Below, piece after piece: positions 46,269 through 55,417 of a stretch of DNA of 64,000 nt. The stretch is taken from positions 62,001 to 126,000 of the forward strand of contig CANREN010000003.1 of the NCBI GenBank assembly GCA_947629705.1, read 5' to 3'. The notes under the pieces were generated by a model, which had not been told where the DNA came from, did not search any database, and was given only the letters and a program-made list of their open reading frames with translations. The translations under genes and the position numbers were made by a program. The stretch comes from an uncultured Alistipes sp. (GTDB taxonomy: Bacteria; Bacteroidota; Bacteroidia; Bacteroidales; Rikenellaceae). The first letter of the stretch is position 1. Each line of letters starts with the position of its first letter.

Positions 46269-46880
46269 TCAAAGATCGGCATTCATAGCCGCAACGACGC
46301 AGCGGATCGTCGGATAGCTGTTTTTCAACAACGATTCCGACACCTCCTTCGGCGAAACCCACAAGACCCGTTCGATGCCCTCCTCCGTCTGCGGTGTCAA
46401 TCCGTCGCACGTTTCGGCGCGGAGTTCGAACCAATGCGTCCGTTTCAACTCCCAACGTGCCGTCTTCGGGAACCAATAGGCATGATACGTCGCACAAAGC
46501 GGCCGCACGACCCGCGCCCGGACGCCCGTCTCTTCGGCGATCTCCCGCACGGCGCAAGTTTCACGGGCCTCGCCCTGCTCGACGTGCCCTTTGGGCAGGT
46601 CCCAGCGGCCGTTCCGGTAGATCATCAACCAGCGGCCCGTCTCGTCGGCGACGAGGCCGCCCGCCGCTTCGACCCGCGTGAAATCCGCCGCGAAACGAGC
46701 GAACGCCTCGTCGGGATGCGGCATCGCCACGCACACCGAATTGCAATTTTCGAGAATTTTGAGTATCTTGGCACGGGTTATATCCGTCGGGATGCCGATG
46801 ACGGCTTCGGCGGGAAAATCCGCAGGTGCCTCCGTTGCGAACCGCACCGCTTTGTCGGCAAAATAGATCGTCGTTTCCAT
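46269..46880 (-). CDS. Nudix hydrolase
   Basis: A 203-residue protein. Its C-terminal half has a complete Nudix box (residues 98-120: GHVEQGE...REIAEETGV, pattern Gx5Ex7REUxEExGU), which binds metal and cleaves nucleoside diphosphates linked to another group. The N-terminal 70 residues form a small extra domain (starting METTIYFADKAVRF) seen in Bacteroidota homologues. The substrate is unknown. A weak -7-like TATCTTCG lies about 50 bp upstream. It is divergent from the S9 peptidase gene. Confidence 0.88.
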   Translation of the reverse strand: METTIYFADKAVRFATEAPADFPAEAVIGIPTDITRAKILKILENCNSVCVAMPHPDEAFARFAADFTRVEAAGGLVADETGRWLMIYRNGRWDLPKGHVEQGEARETCAVREIAEETGVRARVVRPLCATYHAYWFPKTARWELKRTHWFELRAETCDGLTPQTEEGIERVLWVSPKEVSESLLKNSYPTIRCVVAAMNADL

Positions 46881-47050
46881 GATTCGATTCGATTTTTCAG
46901 AGAGGCGGGAAAAAGCCGCCCTCCCGATCGGCGAAGATACATATTTTTTATGAACACCGTTTCAGGGAAACGGGCTTCTATGGGAAAGAATCTTTCAGGA
47001 TAGATTCCGCCCGCTTAAATAAGAAGGTAAAGAAACCAAGTGAATAAAAA

Positions 47051-49207
47051 ATGAAAAAAATTCTTCTGTTTATGGCTCTTGCAGCATGGGGAGCCGGTTC
47101 GTGCGACAAACGCCCCGAGCCCCTGACCATCGACAACGCACTGACCGCCGAGGAGATCGCCGCCGGACGGCTGACCCCCGAGGTAATGTGGAAAATGAGC
47201 CGGGTCGGCGATTCGTCGCTGTCGCCCGACGGCTCGAAACTGCTCTATCAGCAGACCGATTACTCGATGGCCGAGAATCGCGGCGCAACGACTCTCTGGA
47301 TCGAAGACACCGCTTCGAAAACCGCCATCCGTCTGACCGACGCATCGTCGAACAGCCTCTCGCCCCGCTGGTCGGCCGACGGCGAGACGATCTACTTCCT
47401 CTCCGACCGCAGCGGCTCGATGCAGGTGTGGAAAATGACCGCGCAAGGCGCCGAGCCCACGCAAGTAACCGGATCGGGCAACGGCGAGGGGATTCCCGAG
47501 GTCGAGGGCTTCGGCGTCAGCCCCGACGAAAAGCATATCTGGTGGGTGCAGCAGGTGCACGTCGCCGCCCGCAAATCGTCGGACATCTATACGGACATGC
47601 CCAAATCGCAGGCCCGCATCTACGATGACCTGATGGCCCGCCACTGGGACTACTGGGACGAGGGCGACTACCGGCATATCTTCGTCGCTCCGATGGGCAA
47701 GGGGCTCGTAACGGGCGGCACGGACATCATCGGCGCCGACGCCGCATGGGATGCACCGCTGGCCCCCTATTTCGATATGGCCGAAATCGCCTGGAACCAC
47801 GCGGGCACGATGCTGGCCTATACGGCCAAGCCGCTGACGGGCACCGCATACGCCGTATCGACCGATTCGGACATTTTCGTTTACATAATCGACACGGGTA
47901 CCACCCAAAACATCTGCAAACCGGCGGGCATCGCCGACAAACAGCACGACCTGCCGGGCTATGACAAATATCCCGTCTGGTCGCCCGACGATTCGAAAAT
48001 CGCCTTCCGCTCGATGCGGCGCGCGGGCAACGAATCGGACAAGGAGCGTCTGCTGGTCTACGACTGCCGCACGGCCGTTATCCGCGACCTCACCCCGACG
48101 TTCGACTACAACGCCATGAACACGGTGTGGGAGGATGCCGGTCATCTGCTGTTCATCGCCCCGATGCAGGCGACGCACCAGATCTGCCGCGCGACGGTAC
48201 CGGCCGACGGCCCGACATGCGGCATATCGGAGGTGGAGGTGCTGACCCGGGGCGACCACGACATCAACGCCTTTACGTTCGCCGACGGGCATATCGCCGC
48301 CGAAGTTACGACGATCTCGATGGCGACCGAATTTTTCGACGTCGATCCCGCGACCGGCACGATGGTACGGATTTCCGAGATCAACCGGCCGATTTATGAA
48401 AACATCCGCATGGGCGACGTGCAGAAACGCCGGGTGAAGACCACCGACGGCAAAGAGATGCTGACGTGGGTCATCCTGCCGCCCGATTTCGACGAGACGA
48501 AGAAATACCCCGTGCTGCTCTATTGCCAAGGCGGCCCCCAGAGCGTCGTATCGCAATTCTGGAGCTACCGGTGGAATTTCCAGCTGATGGCGGCCCAAGG
48601 TTATATCGTCGTGGCCCCCAACCGTCGCGGACTGCCCTCGTTCGGGCAAGAGTGGCTCGATCAGATTTCAGGCGACTATTCGGGACAGAATATCCGCGAC
48701 TACCTTTCGGCCATCGACGACGTGGCCCGCGAACCGTGGGCCGACGAGACCCGCATGGGGTGTGTCGGAGCTTCCTACGGCGGTTACTCGGTCTACTTCC
48801 TGGCCGGATGCCACGAAAAGCGGTTCAAGGCCTTCGTCGCCCACTGCGGCATCTTCGATTTCGATTCGATGTACGGCCATACGGAGGAGCTCTGGTTCGT
48901 GAACAACGACTACGGAGGCCCCTATTGGGAGAAGGAGAATGCCGTTGCGCAACGTTCTTACGCCAATTCGCCCCACAAGTTCGTAACGAAGTGGGACACC
49001 CCGATCCTGATCTTCACGGGCGAAAAAGACTTCCGCATCCCCTATACGCAGTCGCTCGAGGCCTTCACGGCAGCACGTGTGCGCGGGATTCCGGCCCGAT
49101 TGGTCGAGTTCGAAAACGAAGCGCACCAGGTCTTCAAACCGCAGAACTCGCTCGTCTGGAACCGCGAATTTTTCGGTTGGCTCGACAAATACGTGAAAGG
49201 GGAATAA
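47051..49207 (+). CDS. S9-family prolyl oligopeptidase-type peptidase, exported
   Basis: Exported serine peptidase of 718 residues. The N-terminal signal ends in GAGSC followed by DKR, a plausible Bacteroidota lipoprotein signal, so it may be anchored in the periplasm. A WD40-like beta-propeller (about 50-440: LSPDGSKLLY, SPRWSADGETIYFLSDRSG, SPDDSKIAF) gates an alpha/beta-hydrolase. The triad is Ser575 in GASYGGY, Asp660 in GEKDFRIP and His692 in NEAHQVF. This is the acylaminoacyl-peptidase/DPP-like branch, likely trimming oligopeptides. It ends at a strong terminator. Confidence 0.93.
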   Translation: MKKILLFMALAAWGAGSCDKRPEPLTIDNALTAEEIAAGRLTPEVMWKMSRVGDSSLSPDGSKLLYQQTDYSMAENRGATTLWIEDTASKTAIRLTDASSNSLSPRWSADGETIYFLSDRSGSMQVWKMTAQGAEPTQVTGSGNGEGIPEVEGFGVSPDEKHIWWVQQVHVAARKSSDIYTDMPKSQARIYDDLMARHWDYWDEGDYRHIFVAPMGKGLVTGGTDIIGADAAWDAPLAPYFDMAEIAWNHAGTMLAYTAKPLTGTAYAVSTDSDIFVYIIDTGTTQNICKPAGIADKQHDLPGYDKYPVWSPDDSKIAFRSMRRAGNESDKERLLVYDCRTAVIRDLTPTFDYNAMNTVWEDAGHLLFIAPMQATHQICRATVPADGPTCGISEVEVLTRGDHDINAFTFADGHIAAEVTTISMATEFFDVDPATGTMVRISEINRPIYENIRMGDVQKRRVKTTDGKEMLTWVILPPDFDETKKYPVLLYCQGGPQSVVSQFWSYRWNFQLMAAQGYIVVAPNRRGLPSFGQEWLDQISGDYSGQNIRDYLSAIDDVAREPWADETRMGCVGASYGGYSVYFLAGCHEKRFKAFVAHCGIFDFDSMYGHTEELWFVNNDYGGPYWEKENAVAQRSYANSPHKFVTKWDTPILIFTGEKDFRIPYTQSLEAFTAARVRGIPARLVEFENEAHQVFKPQNSLVWNREFFGWLDKYVKGE

Positions 49208-49245
49208 AACGGACACCGGACGATTCCGTCGCACAACCATGGCTG

Positions 49246-49283
49246 AAAACGGGGGCCTGCATATGCAGGCCCCCGTTTTTTTT
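49246..49283 (+). terminator. Rho-independent terminator after the S9 peptidase
   Basis: Perfect 17-bp arms (AAAACGGGGGCCTGCAT and its complement, 49246-49279) with no unpaired loop in DNA, followed by T's. It isolates the peptidase gene from the riboswitch operon. Confidence 0.93.
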
Positions 49284-49325
49284 CGGGATGTTTACAATTT
49301 GTTCATTAAAATCGAAGGCGGCGCA

Positions 49326-49355
49326 TTGCCCATTCACGAACATCCGCTACATTTG
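49326..49355 (+). promoter_or_regulatory. Promoter of the riboswitch-nrdDG operon
   Basis: TTG at 49326-49328, exactly 19 bp, then TACATTTG at 49348-49355. The predicted start site coincides with the first base of the aptamer P1 stem (49361). Confidence 0.78.
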
Positions 49356-49360
49356 TTCCC

Positions 49361-49536
49361 GGACAAGGTTCCCCGCCGACACCCGCCGGCACGGGATCAA
49401 AAGGGAACGCCTGTGCAAATCAGGGGCTATTCCCGTAGCTGTAAGTTCCAGCATCTGCCGCACACTCTTTAGCCACTGTCCCGATCGCGGACGGGAAGGC
49501 GTGCGGCAGGAACGAGCCAGAAGACCTGCCTTGTCC
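49361..49536 (+). ncRNA. Cobalamin (AdoCbl) riboswitch aptamer
   Basis: The RNA carries the B12 riboswitch core in order: AAAAGGGAACGC, TGCAAATCAGGGGCT, CCCGTAGCTGTAAG, AGCCACTG, GGGAAGGC, and the B12 box AGCCAGAAGACCTGCC at 49515-49530. The closing P1 stem is perfect: GGACAAGG (49361-49368) pairs with CCTTGTCC (49529-49536). It should sense adenosylcobalamin and normally lowers expression when B12 is present. The gene under it is the class III ribonucleotide reductase nrdD. Confidence 0.95.
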
Positions 49537-49759
49537 GAACACCGGTCGTGTTCTTCGGGAACAAAGGAACCGCCGACCCTGTTACGATTAACTTTTTGAT
49601 TAACGAATTTCATCCTCTTCGGAAAATCGTCGAATAACGAATCTTTCGAAGAGCCGAGCGGTCGCCTTTGCAGGGTGCCGTCCAGGCGGACGCACCCTGC
49701 GAAAAAGGCCCCGCCATCGGACAGGCAACGATAAAACAAACCAAAAACAGGACACCGCT
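49537..49759 (+). promoter_or_regulatory. Riboswitch expression platform and nrdD leader
   Basis: 223 bases with three hairpins: TGTTC/GAACA at 49549-49563 (nested in a wider GGTCG/CGACC pairing to 49578), CTCTTCG/CGAAGAG at 49615-49653, and a strong GCAGGGTGC/GCACCCTGC at 49670-49700 with an inner GTCC/GGAC helix. None is followed directly by a long T-run, so translational control or a protein-assisted switch is more likely than simple termination. The stretch is unusually long for an expression platform. Confidence 0.5.
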
Positions 49760-51853
49760 ATGGGTATTTCGGAAATGAGCATCATCAAGCGCGACGGGAA
49801 ACGCGAAGCCTTCTCGATCGACAAAATCAAACACGCCATCAGCAAGGCGTTTCTTTCGGTCGGCTCCTACGCCACGGACGACGACCTGATGGCCGTATTG
49901 AGCCGCGTCCGCGTCTCGAACGGCATGAACGTCGAGGAGATTCAGAACCAGGTCGAGGTGGCATTGATGGCCGAACGCTACTTCGCCGTAGCCAAGAGCT
50001 ACATGCTCTACCGTCAGAAGCACACCGAAGATCGCGAAGATCGGGAGAAACTGAACTTCCTGATCGACTATTGCAACGCCTCGAACCCCGCGACCGGTTC
50101 GAAATACGATGCGAACGCCAACGTCGAGAACAAGAATATCGCGACGCTCATCGGCGAACTGCCGAAGCAGAATTTCATCCGGCTGAACCGCCGCCTGCTC
50201 ACCGACCGCATCAAGGAGCTGTACGGCAAGGAGCTGTCGGACAAATACATACACCTGCTGACAAACCACTTCATCTACAAGAACGACGAGACGTCGATGG
50301 CCAACTACTGCGCCTCGATCACAATGTATCCGTGGCTGCTGAACGGCACGATCGCCATCGGCGGCAACTCGACGCGCCCGACCAATCTGAAATCGTTCTG
50401 CGGCGGCTTCGTCAACATGGTGTTCATCGTCTCGTCCATGCTCTCGGGCGCCTGCGCGACCCCCGAGTTCCTAATGTACATGAACTATTTCATCGGGCAG
50501 GAGTACGGCCCCGACTACTACCTGCACGCCGACGAGGTGGTCGACCTCTCGCGCAAGCGCCGCACCCTCGACAAGGTCATCACCGACTGCTTCGAACAGA
50601 TCGTCTACTCGATCAACCAGCCCACCGGCGCCCGCAACTTCCAGGCTGTGTTCTGGAATATCGCCTACTACGACCGCTGCTATTTCGAAAGCCTTTTCGG
50701 GGAGTTCGTCTTTCCGGACGGTTCGCATCCGCATTGGGAATCGCTTTCGTGGCTGCAGAAGCGGTTCATGAAGTGGTTCAACCGCGAACGCACCAGGACC
50801 GTGCTGACCTTCCCCGTCGAGACGATGGCGCTGTTGAGCAAGGACGGCGACGTCATGGACAAGGAGTGGGGCGACTTCACGGCCCGCATGTATGCCGAGG
50901 GGCACTCGTTCTTCACCTATTTGAGCGACAACGCCGATTCGCTGTCGTCGTGCTGCCGGCTGCGCAACGAGATTCAGGACAACGGATTCAGCTACACGCT
51001 CGGAGCGGGCGGCGTATCGACCGGCTCGAAAAGCGTGCTGACCATCAACCTCAACCGCTGCATCCAGTATGCGGTGAAAAACGGCATCCACTATCTGACC
51101 TTTCTGGAAGAGATCGTCGACCTGGTGCACAAGGTGCAGACGGCCTACAACGAAAATCTCAAGCAACTGCAAGCCAAAGGGATGCTGCCGCTCTTCGATG
51201 CGGGCTACATCAATTTGTCGCGGCAGTATCTGACCATCGGCGTGAACGGGCTGGTCGAAGCGGCCGAATTTTTGGGCATCCCGATCAACGACAACCCGCA
51301 GTACGTCGAATTCGTGCAGGGCGTGCTCGGGCTGATCGAACGCTACAACAAAAAATACCGCTCGAAAGAGCTGATGTTCAACTGCGAAATGATTCCGGCC
51401 GAGAACGTGGGCGTGAAACATGCCAAATGGGATCGCGAAGACGGCTATGCCGTGCCGCGCGCCTGCTACAACTCCTATTTCTACGTCGTCGAAGACCCCT
51501 CGCTGAACATTATCGACAAATTCCGGCTCCACGGCCGCAAGTATATCGACCATCTGACCGGCGGTTCGGCGCTGCACATGAATTTAGAGGATCATCTGTC
51601 GCAGGAGCAATATCGGCAGCTGCTGCGGGTGGCGGCGATCGAAGGTTGCAACTACTTCACGTTCAACATTCCGAACACCGTCTGCAACGACTGCGGCCAT
51701 ATCGACAAACGTTACCTGAAGGAGTGTCCGAAGTGCCACAGCCGCAATACGGACTATCTGACGCGGGTCATCGGTTACATGAAACGGGTTTCGAATTTCT
51801 CGGCCGCGCGGCAGGAGGAGGCTGCCCGCCGCTATTACGCCCAAGCGGAATAG
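49760..51853 (+). CDS. nrdD: Anaerobic (class III) ribonucleoside-triphosphate reductase
   Basis: Glycyl-radical enzyme of 697 residues that reduces NTPs to dNTPs without oxygen. The N-terminal ATP-cone (about residues 5-95, IIKRDGKREAFSIDKIKHAI) is the allosteric activity switch. The barrel core follows (GGNSTRPTNLKSFCGGF). Near the end is the zinc site CNDCG plus CPKC, then the radical loop RVIGYMKR with Gly672. It is controlled by an upstream cobalamin riboswitch, and nrdG follows immediately after its stop. Confidence 0.95.
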   Translation: MGISEMSIIKRDGKREAFSIDKIKHAISKAFLSVGSYATDDDLMAVLSRVRVSNGMNVEEIQNQVEVALMAERYFAVAKSYMLYRQKHTEDREDREKLNFLIDYCNASNPATGSKYDANANVENKNIATLIGELPKQNFIRLNRRLLTDRIKELYGKELSDKYIHLLTNHFIYKNDETSMANYCASITMYPWLLNGTIAIGGNSTRPTNLKSFCGGFVNMVFIVSSMLSGACATPEFLMYMNYFIGQEYGPDYYLHADEVVDLSRKRRTLDKVITDCFEQIVYSINQPTGARNFQAVFWNIAYYDRCYFESLFGEFVFPDGSHPHWESLSWLQKRFMKWFNRERTRTVLTFPVETMALLSKDGDVMDKEWGDFTARMYAEGHSFFTYLSDNADSLSSCCRLRNEIQDNGFSYTLGAGGVSTGSKSVLTINLNRCIQYAVKNGIHYLTFLEEIVDLVHKVQTAYNENLKQLQAKGMLPLFDAGYINLSRQYLTIGVNGLVEAAEFLGIPINDNPQYVEFVQGVLGLIERYNKKYRSKELMFNCEMIPAENVGVKHAKWDREDGYAVPRACYNSYFYVVEDPSLNIIDKFRLHGRKYIDHLTGGSALHMNLEDHLSQEQYRQLLRVAAIEGCNYFTFNIPNTVCNDCGHIDKRYLKECPKCHSRNTDYLTRVIGYMKRVSNFSAARQEEAARRYYAQAE

Positions 51854-52321
51854 ATGGTCAAGTACTACAATTACGACATCGTATTCGCCGAATTCCCCGA
51901 CGAAACGACGCTGGCGCTGAACATTACGGGGTGTCCCAACCGATGCCTCGGGTGCCACAGCCCGCACCTGCAAAACGATTGCGGGCGGCTGCTCGATGAA
52001 CAGGCAATCAACGGGTTGCTCGACTGCTACGGGACGGCGATCACCTGCGTGGGGTTCATGGGCGGCGACGCAGAGCCGGCGGAAATCGAACGATTGGCCG
52101 CATTCATCCGGCAGGCGCGGCCCGAATTGCGCATCGGCTGGTATTCGGGGCGCCGCGAGTTGCCGGACGGAATCCGGACGGATCGGTTCGATTACATTAA
52201 GTTGGGGCCGTGGATCGAAACGTTGGGGCCGCTGACCTCGCCGACCACCAACCAACGGCTCTACCGCATCCACTCCGACGGAACCCGCGAAGATATAACG
52301 GCCCGTTTTTTCCGGAAATAA
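51854..52321 (+). CDS. nrdG: Anaerobic ribonucleotide reductase-activating protein
   Basis: Radical-SAM activase of 155 residues that installs the glycyl radical in NrdD. The cluster motif is Cys27-x3-Cys31-x2-Cys34 in GCPNRCLGC. A SAM-binding GGD element (GFMGGDAEP) follows. Length matches NrdG. Its start directly abuts the nrdD stop, so the two are translationally linked and share the riboswitch. Confidence 0.95.
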   Translation: MVKYYNYDIVFAEFPDETTLALNITGCPNRCLGCHSPHLQNDCGRLLDEQAINGLLDCYGTAITCVGFMGGDAEPAEIERLAAFIRQARPELRIGWYSGRRELPDGIRTDRFDYIKLGPWIETLGPLTSPTTNQRLYRIHSDGTREDITARFFRK

Positions 52322-52468
52322 GCGGCGAAGCTCGTTCTTGCGCACGATTCGCATCCGGTTCGCATACGTCATCCGCACCGTCTCGCTTTCACAAAAAGAT
52401 GAAAGAGCCGCCCCGCTGAAGTGCCCCCCCCCAAAAGTTAGACGGGTTAAACATTAGCCCATTATCCA

Positions 52469-53723
52469 TTAAAAGGAAAGGGTTCGGTATTGTACCGGGC
52501 TCTTTGCTTTTAACCGGGATTTGATTCTTTTATTGTTATAGTAATCAATATATTCATCTAAAGCCTTTATAAAGGCTTCCGGTAATTCAAATTTTTCAAC
52601 ATATAGAAGTTCGGATTTCATTATCCCGAAGAAGTTCTTAGTTATCGCATTGTCGAGACAATATCTCTTGCGAGACATGCTTTGAATGATATGACGTTTG
52701 TCAAGCCGTTGTCAGTAACCGAAGTGTTGATATTGCCAACCCTGATCAGAGTGAATGATCGACCCGTTAAGGTCGTCATATTTGGCAAAAGCTTTGTCCA
52801 ACATATCGTAACATGCTCTAAATTATGCGCTTTAGAGATATTATATGATATTATTTCGCATTGAATATATCAAGTATTGGAGAGAGATAGAGTATGGTGT
52901 TACCAATGTTTATCTGTGCAACGTCCGTTGCCCATTTCCGATTAGGAGCTGAAGCTTCAAAATCTCTATTCATAAGATTAGGGGCAATCTTGCCGGCTTC
53001 ACCTTTATAAGCACAATAGCGAACCTTGCGGATCCGGCTTTTTAAGGCACATATCTGTCATCGATCGCTGTACTGTCTTATGATTGATTATAAATCCACG
53101 ATTACGCATCTCTGCTGTAACGTGACGACAGCCATAACGACCTTTATAATCATGAAAAACAGACTTGATCGTCTCTTTTGAGATGATAGCAGAATACAGA
53201 ACGAGCCATCTCTCTTAACTCAAGTAATAAGTCAAGAGGATATTCAGACATCAGTTCGTTGATGGCTTCTGCCCACTGCGCAGTGCGATCTCATCGCTCA
53301 AACGCAAATTTCCCGTCTGAAGTCTTTCAAGTTCTGTCTGGGGTTCTTTCTTCTTGGGTCAGCCATGGAATGGTCTTTGGGTGGTCGGCCTCGCTTCTTA
53401 CATACAGCGAGCGATAGCCTTGCGTTCGGACCTTTATCAATAAACTTTGAATACCGCCGGGCTTATACCATAATCGGTAGAGATACTCCGCAAAGATACC
53501 CCTTTTTCTTCATGCAAGCGAATCAGCCGCTCTTTATCCTTTGGGGAAAGATAATTAATTTCCCTCCTATATAATCCATCCTTTCCATATTTTTCTATAA
53601 CGATCATAGAAGTACTGAAAGATAAGTTACTCCTATTCCACATTGCTTTGCTACACGTTTAATTGGTTCTCCTGAAATCAAACGTTGAATAAGTTGTAGC
53701 TTTTCTTCTGATGAACGCTTCAT
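52469..53723 (-). pseudogene. IS3-family transposase (orfA/orfB), frameshifted
   Basis: The start at 53723 reads MKRSSEEKLQLIQRLISGEP, a helix-turn-helix orfA start, but stops after 39 codons. The reading continues in another frame as REINYLSPKDKERLIRLHEE (53437-53643), then decays through several stops. The last intact piece, 52469-52678, is the integrase-core end ([38 protein letters not shown]) with the catalytic Glu region. It cannot make an active transposase. Confidence 0.85.
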
Positions 53724-53728
53724 AATTA

Positions 53729-53771
53729 AACTGCACTCCAAAAGTTAGACAAAAACTTTTGGGGTGTAGTT
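53729..53771. repeat. Head-to-head inverted copies of the IS end
   Basis: AACTGCACTCCAAAAGTT (53729-53746) and AACTTTTGGGGTGTAGTT (53754-53771) are inverted copies, 16 of 18 matching, with a 7-base spacer. Either this IS type has a subterminal hairpin or a second IS end is fused here. Confidence 0.8.
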
Positions 53772-53879
53772 CATCCTCGAATGAGCGGTCCCTTTTTCTC
53801 ATGCAGGCCGCAGTGGCAAAAGGACGGTGATTTCCGGGATGCCGGATTGAGCACCCCCCCTTGCCGGCTGCAGCTGCGG

Positions 53880-55172
53880 TCAGAAGTCCGCAGCCTTTCT
53901 CATCTTTTCGGCAATCCGGTCGTTGCAGAGGTTGCCTATGCTTCCCGGGTGGGTATGGTGTACATTCCTGTCCGCCTTGAACCTGCCTTCGTTGACTTCA
54001 ATGCCGACACTGCGGTAGGCATCACGGAACGGCATGCCGGAGAGGGTACGCCTGTTGACCTCCTCCACAGTGAAAAGGCAGTCATAGACCGGCGAATCAA
54101 GAATGTTCCTGTTCACCCTTATGTGCCTCAACATGTATTCAGTCATGGCAAGACACCTGTGCATCAGTTCGAGCGCCGGAAACAGTATGTCCTTCAGCAG
54201 CTGGAAGTCCCTGTGGTATCCGTGGGGGAGGTTGCCGCACAGCAGCGCGATGCTGTTGTCCGCCCCCATTATCCTGTTGCAGTTCCCCCGTATGATTTCC
54301 CAGACATCGGGATTCTTCTTGTGCGGCATGATGCTGGAGCCTGTAGTCAGCTCGTCCGGAAATGAGATGAACCCGAAATTCGGGCACATGTACATACAGC
54401 AGTCCGCCGCGAACTTGTTGAGGGTAAGTGCAAGGGAGGAAAGGGCCGATGCGGTCGCCTTTTCGGCCTTGCCCCTGCTGAGCTGTGCGGCTATGGCATT
54501 GTAGCTCAAATCTTCGAACCCGAGCAGACGTGTCGTCATTTCCCGATCAAGCGGAAATGAGCTTCCATATCCCGCTGCCGACCCGAGCGGATTCTGGTTC
54601 ACCATGTCGTATGCAGCATGAAGCAGGTGCATGTCATCGGAAAGTGTCTCGGCATATGCACCGAACCAGAGCCCGAAGGATGACGGCATCGCCACCTGGC
54701 CGTGGGTGTAGCCCGGCATAAGGACATCCCTGTATTCTTCGCTGATCTCCTGAAGCCTGCCGAAAAGCCCCAGCACCTCATCCCTTAGCGACTTTATCTC
54801 ATCCCGAAGGAAGAGTTTCAGGTCCACCAGTACCTGATCATTCCTTGAACGGCCTGAATGTATCTTCTTGCCGATCTCCCCGAGGCGTCGTGTCAGCAGC
54901 AGTTCCACCTGCGAATGTATGTCCTCAACCCCGTCCTCCAGAACGAAATCCCCTTTCCCGATAGCTTCCTGAATCCTGTCAAGTCCGTCTGTAAGGGTCT
55001 CCAGCTCGCTGCTGTCCAAAAGCCCTATGCTCTCGAGCATCCTGATGTGGGCCTTTGACCCCATGACATCATATTTCGCCAGCTTCAGGTCAAGCGCCCT
55101 GTCATTCCCGACAGTAAAGTCCTCCACGATATCCGAGGCCGTAGTGCCTTTGCTCCACAATGTGTCAGCCAT
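53880..55172 (-). CDS. argH: Argininosuccinate lyase
   Basis: Last step of arginine synthesis, splitting argininosuccinate into arginine and fumarate. The 430-residue protein of the fumarase/aspartase fold has the signature GSSIMPHKKNPD, with the catalytic Ser loop, and the upstream stretches SGRSRNDQVLVDLKLFLRD and MPGYTHGQVAMP. The start at 55172 (MADTLWSKGT) matches homologues; an ATG two codons earlier is also open. It is last in the argF'-argB-argE run. The 106 bp up to the IS element hold no gene. Confidence 0.95.
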   Translation of the reverse strand: MADTLWSKGTTASDIVEDFTVGNDRALDLKLAKYDVMGSKAHIRMLESIGLLDSSELETLTDGLDRIQEAIGKGDFVLEDGVEDIHSQVELLLTRRLGEIGKKIHSGRSRNDQVLVDLKLFLRDEIKSLRDEVLGLFGRLQEISEEYRDVLMPGYTHGQVAMPSSFGLWFGAYAETLSDDMHLLHAAYDMVNQNPLGSAAGYGSSFPLDREMTTRLLGFEDLSYNAIAAQLSRGKAEKATASALSSLALTLNKFAADCCMYMCPNFGFISFPDELTTGSSIMPHKKNPDVWEIIRGNCNRIMGADNSIALLCGNLPHGYHRDFQLLKDILFPALELMHRCLAMTEYMLRHIRVNRNILDSPVYDCLFTVEEVNRRTLSGMPFRDAYRSVGIEVNEGRFKADRNVHHTHPGSIGNLCNDRIAEKMRKAADF

Positions 55173-55184
55173 GTGCAATGTGTT

Positions 55185-55406
55185 TTATGGTTTTCTGTTC
55201 TTGTATGATTCCATGCAGGCCGGTATGATGCGTTCATAGTCATTGTCGCGGAAGAGCACCTCTTTCAGGGCCTCCTCCACAAGCCTTCCTGCCGTCCCTG
55301 TGCAGAAAAGCCTGCATCCCATAAGCGAGCCGGCGCGGAATCTTACCCAGCTCACAAGATCTGTCTTGCGTGCATCGTGCGCAACGAGAGCAATATCTCC
55401 TATCAT
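55185..55406 (-). pseudogene. Methylglyoxal synthase remnant with internal in-frame deletion
   Basis: A 73-residue frame. Residues 5-49 match the start of methylglyoxal synthase (IALVAHDARKTDLVSWV, then LFCTGTAGRLVEEAL). The last 23 residues (NDYERIIPACMESYKNRKP) resemble the end of the same family (E. coli: IPDYQRYLADRLK). The 70-80 residues between them, which hold the GPxGGD loop and catalytic Asp residues, are missing. The frame is kept open between argE (11 bases) and argH (12 bases). It cannot have the normal activity. An uncharacterised small protein is possible but less likely. Confidence 0.6.
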
Positions 55407-55417
55407 ATCATCTGCCT

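Larger units (their letters stand above)
52417..53773 (-). mobile_element. Degenerate IS3-family insertion sequence
   Basis: About 1.36 kb bounded by imperfect inverted ends: TGAAGTGC plus a C-run and CAAAAGTT on the left, and TGAACTACACCCCAAAAGTT (reverse strand) on the right. Inside are broken IS3 orfA/orfB sequences. No target-site duplication is visible (CGC before, TCC after), so the flanks may have been joined by rearrangement. It marks the change from the CG-rich left side to the arginine cluster. Confidence 0.82.

Noticed and set aside
46140..46270. GGGCATCGGCAG-like repeats between the SRPBCC and Nudix genes
   Set aside because: Only two to three imperfect short copies; too little to call a structured repeat or CRISPR.
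52682..52864. 60-codon plus-strand frame inside the IS element
   Set aside because: It is antisense to the degraded transposase and has no independent support.
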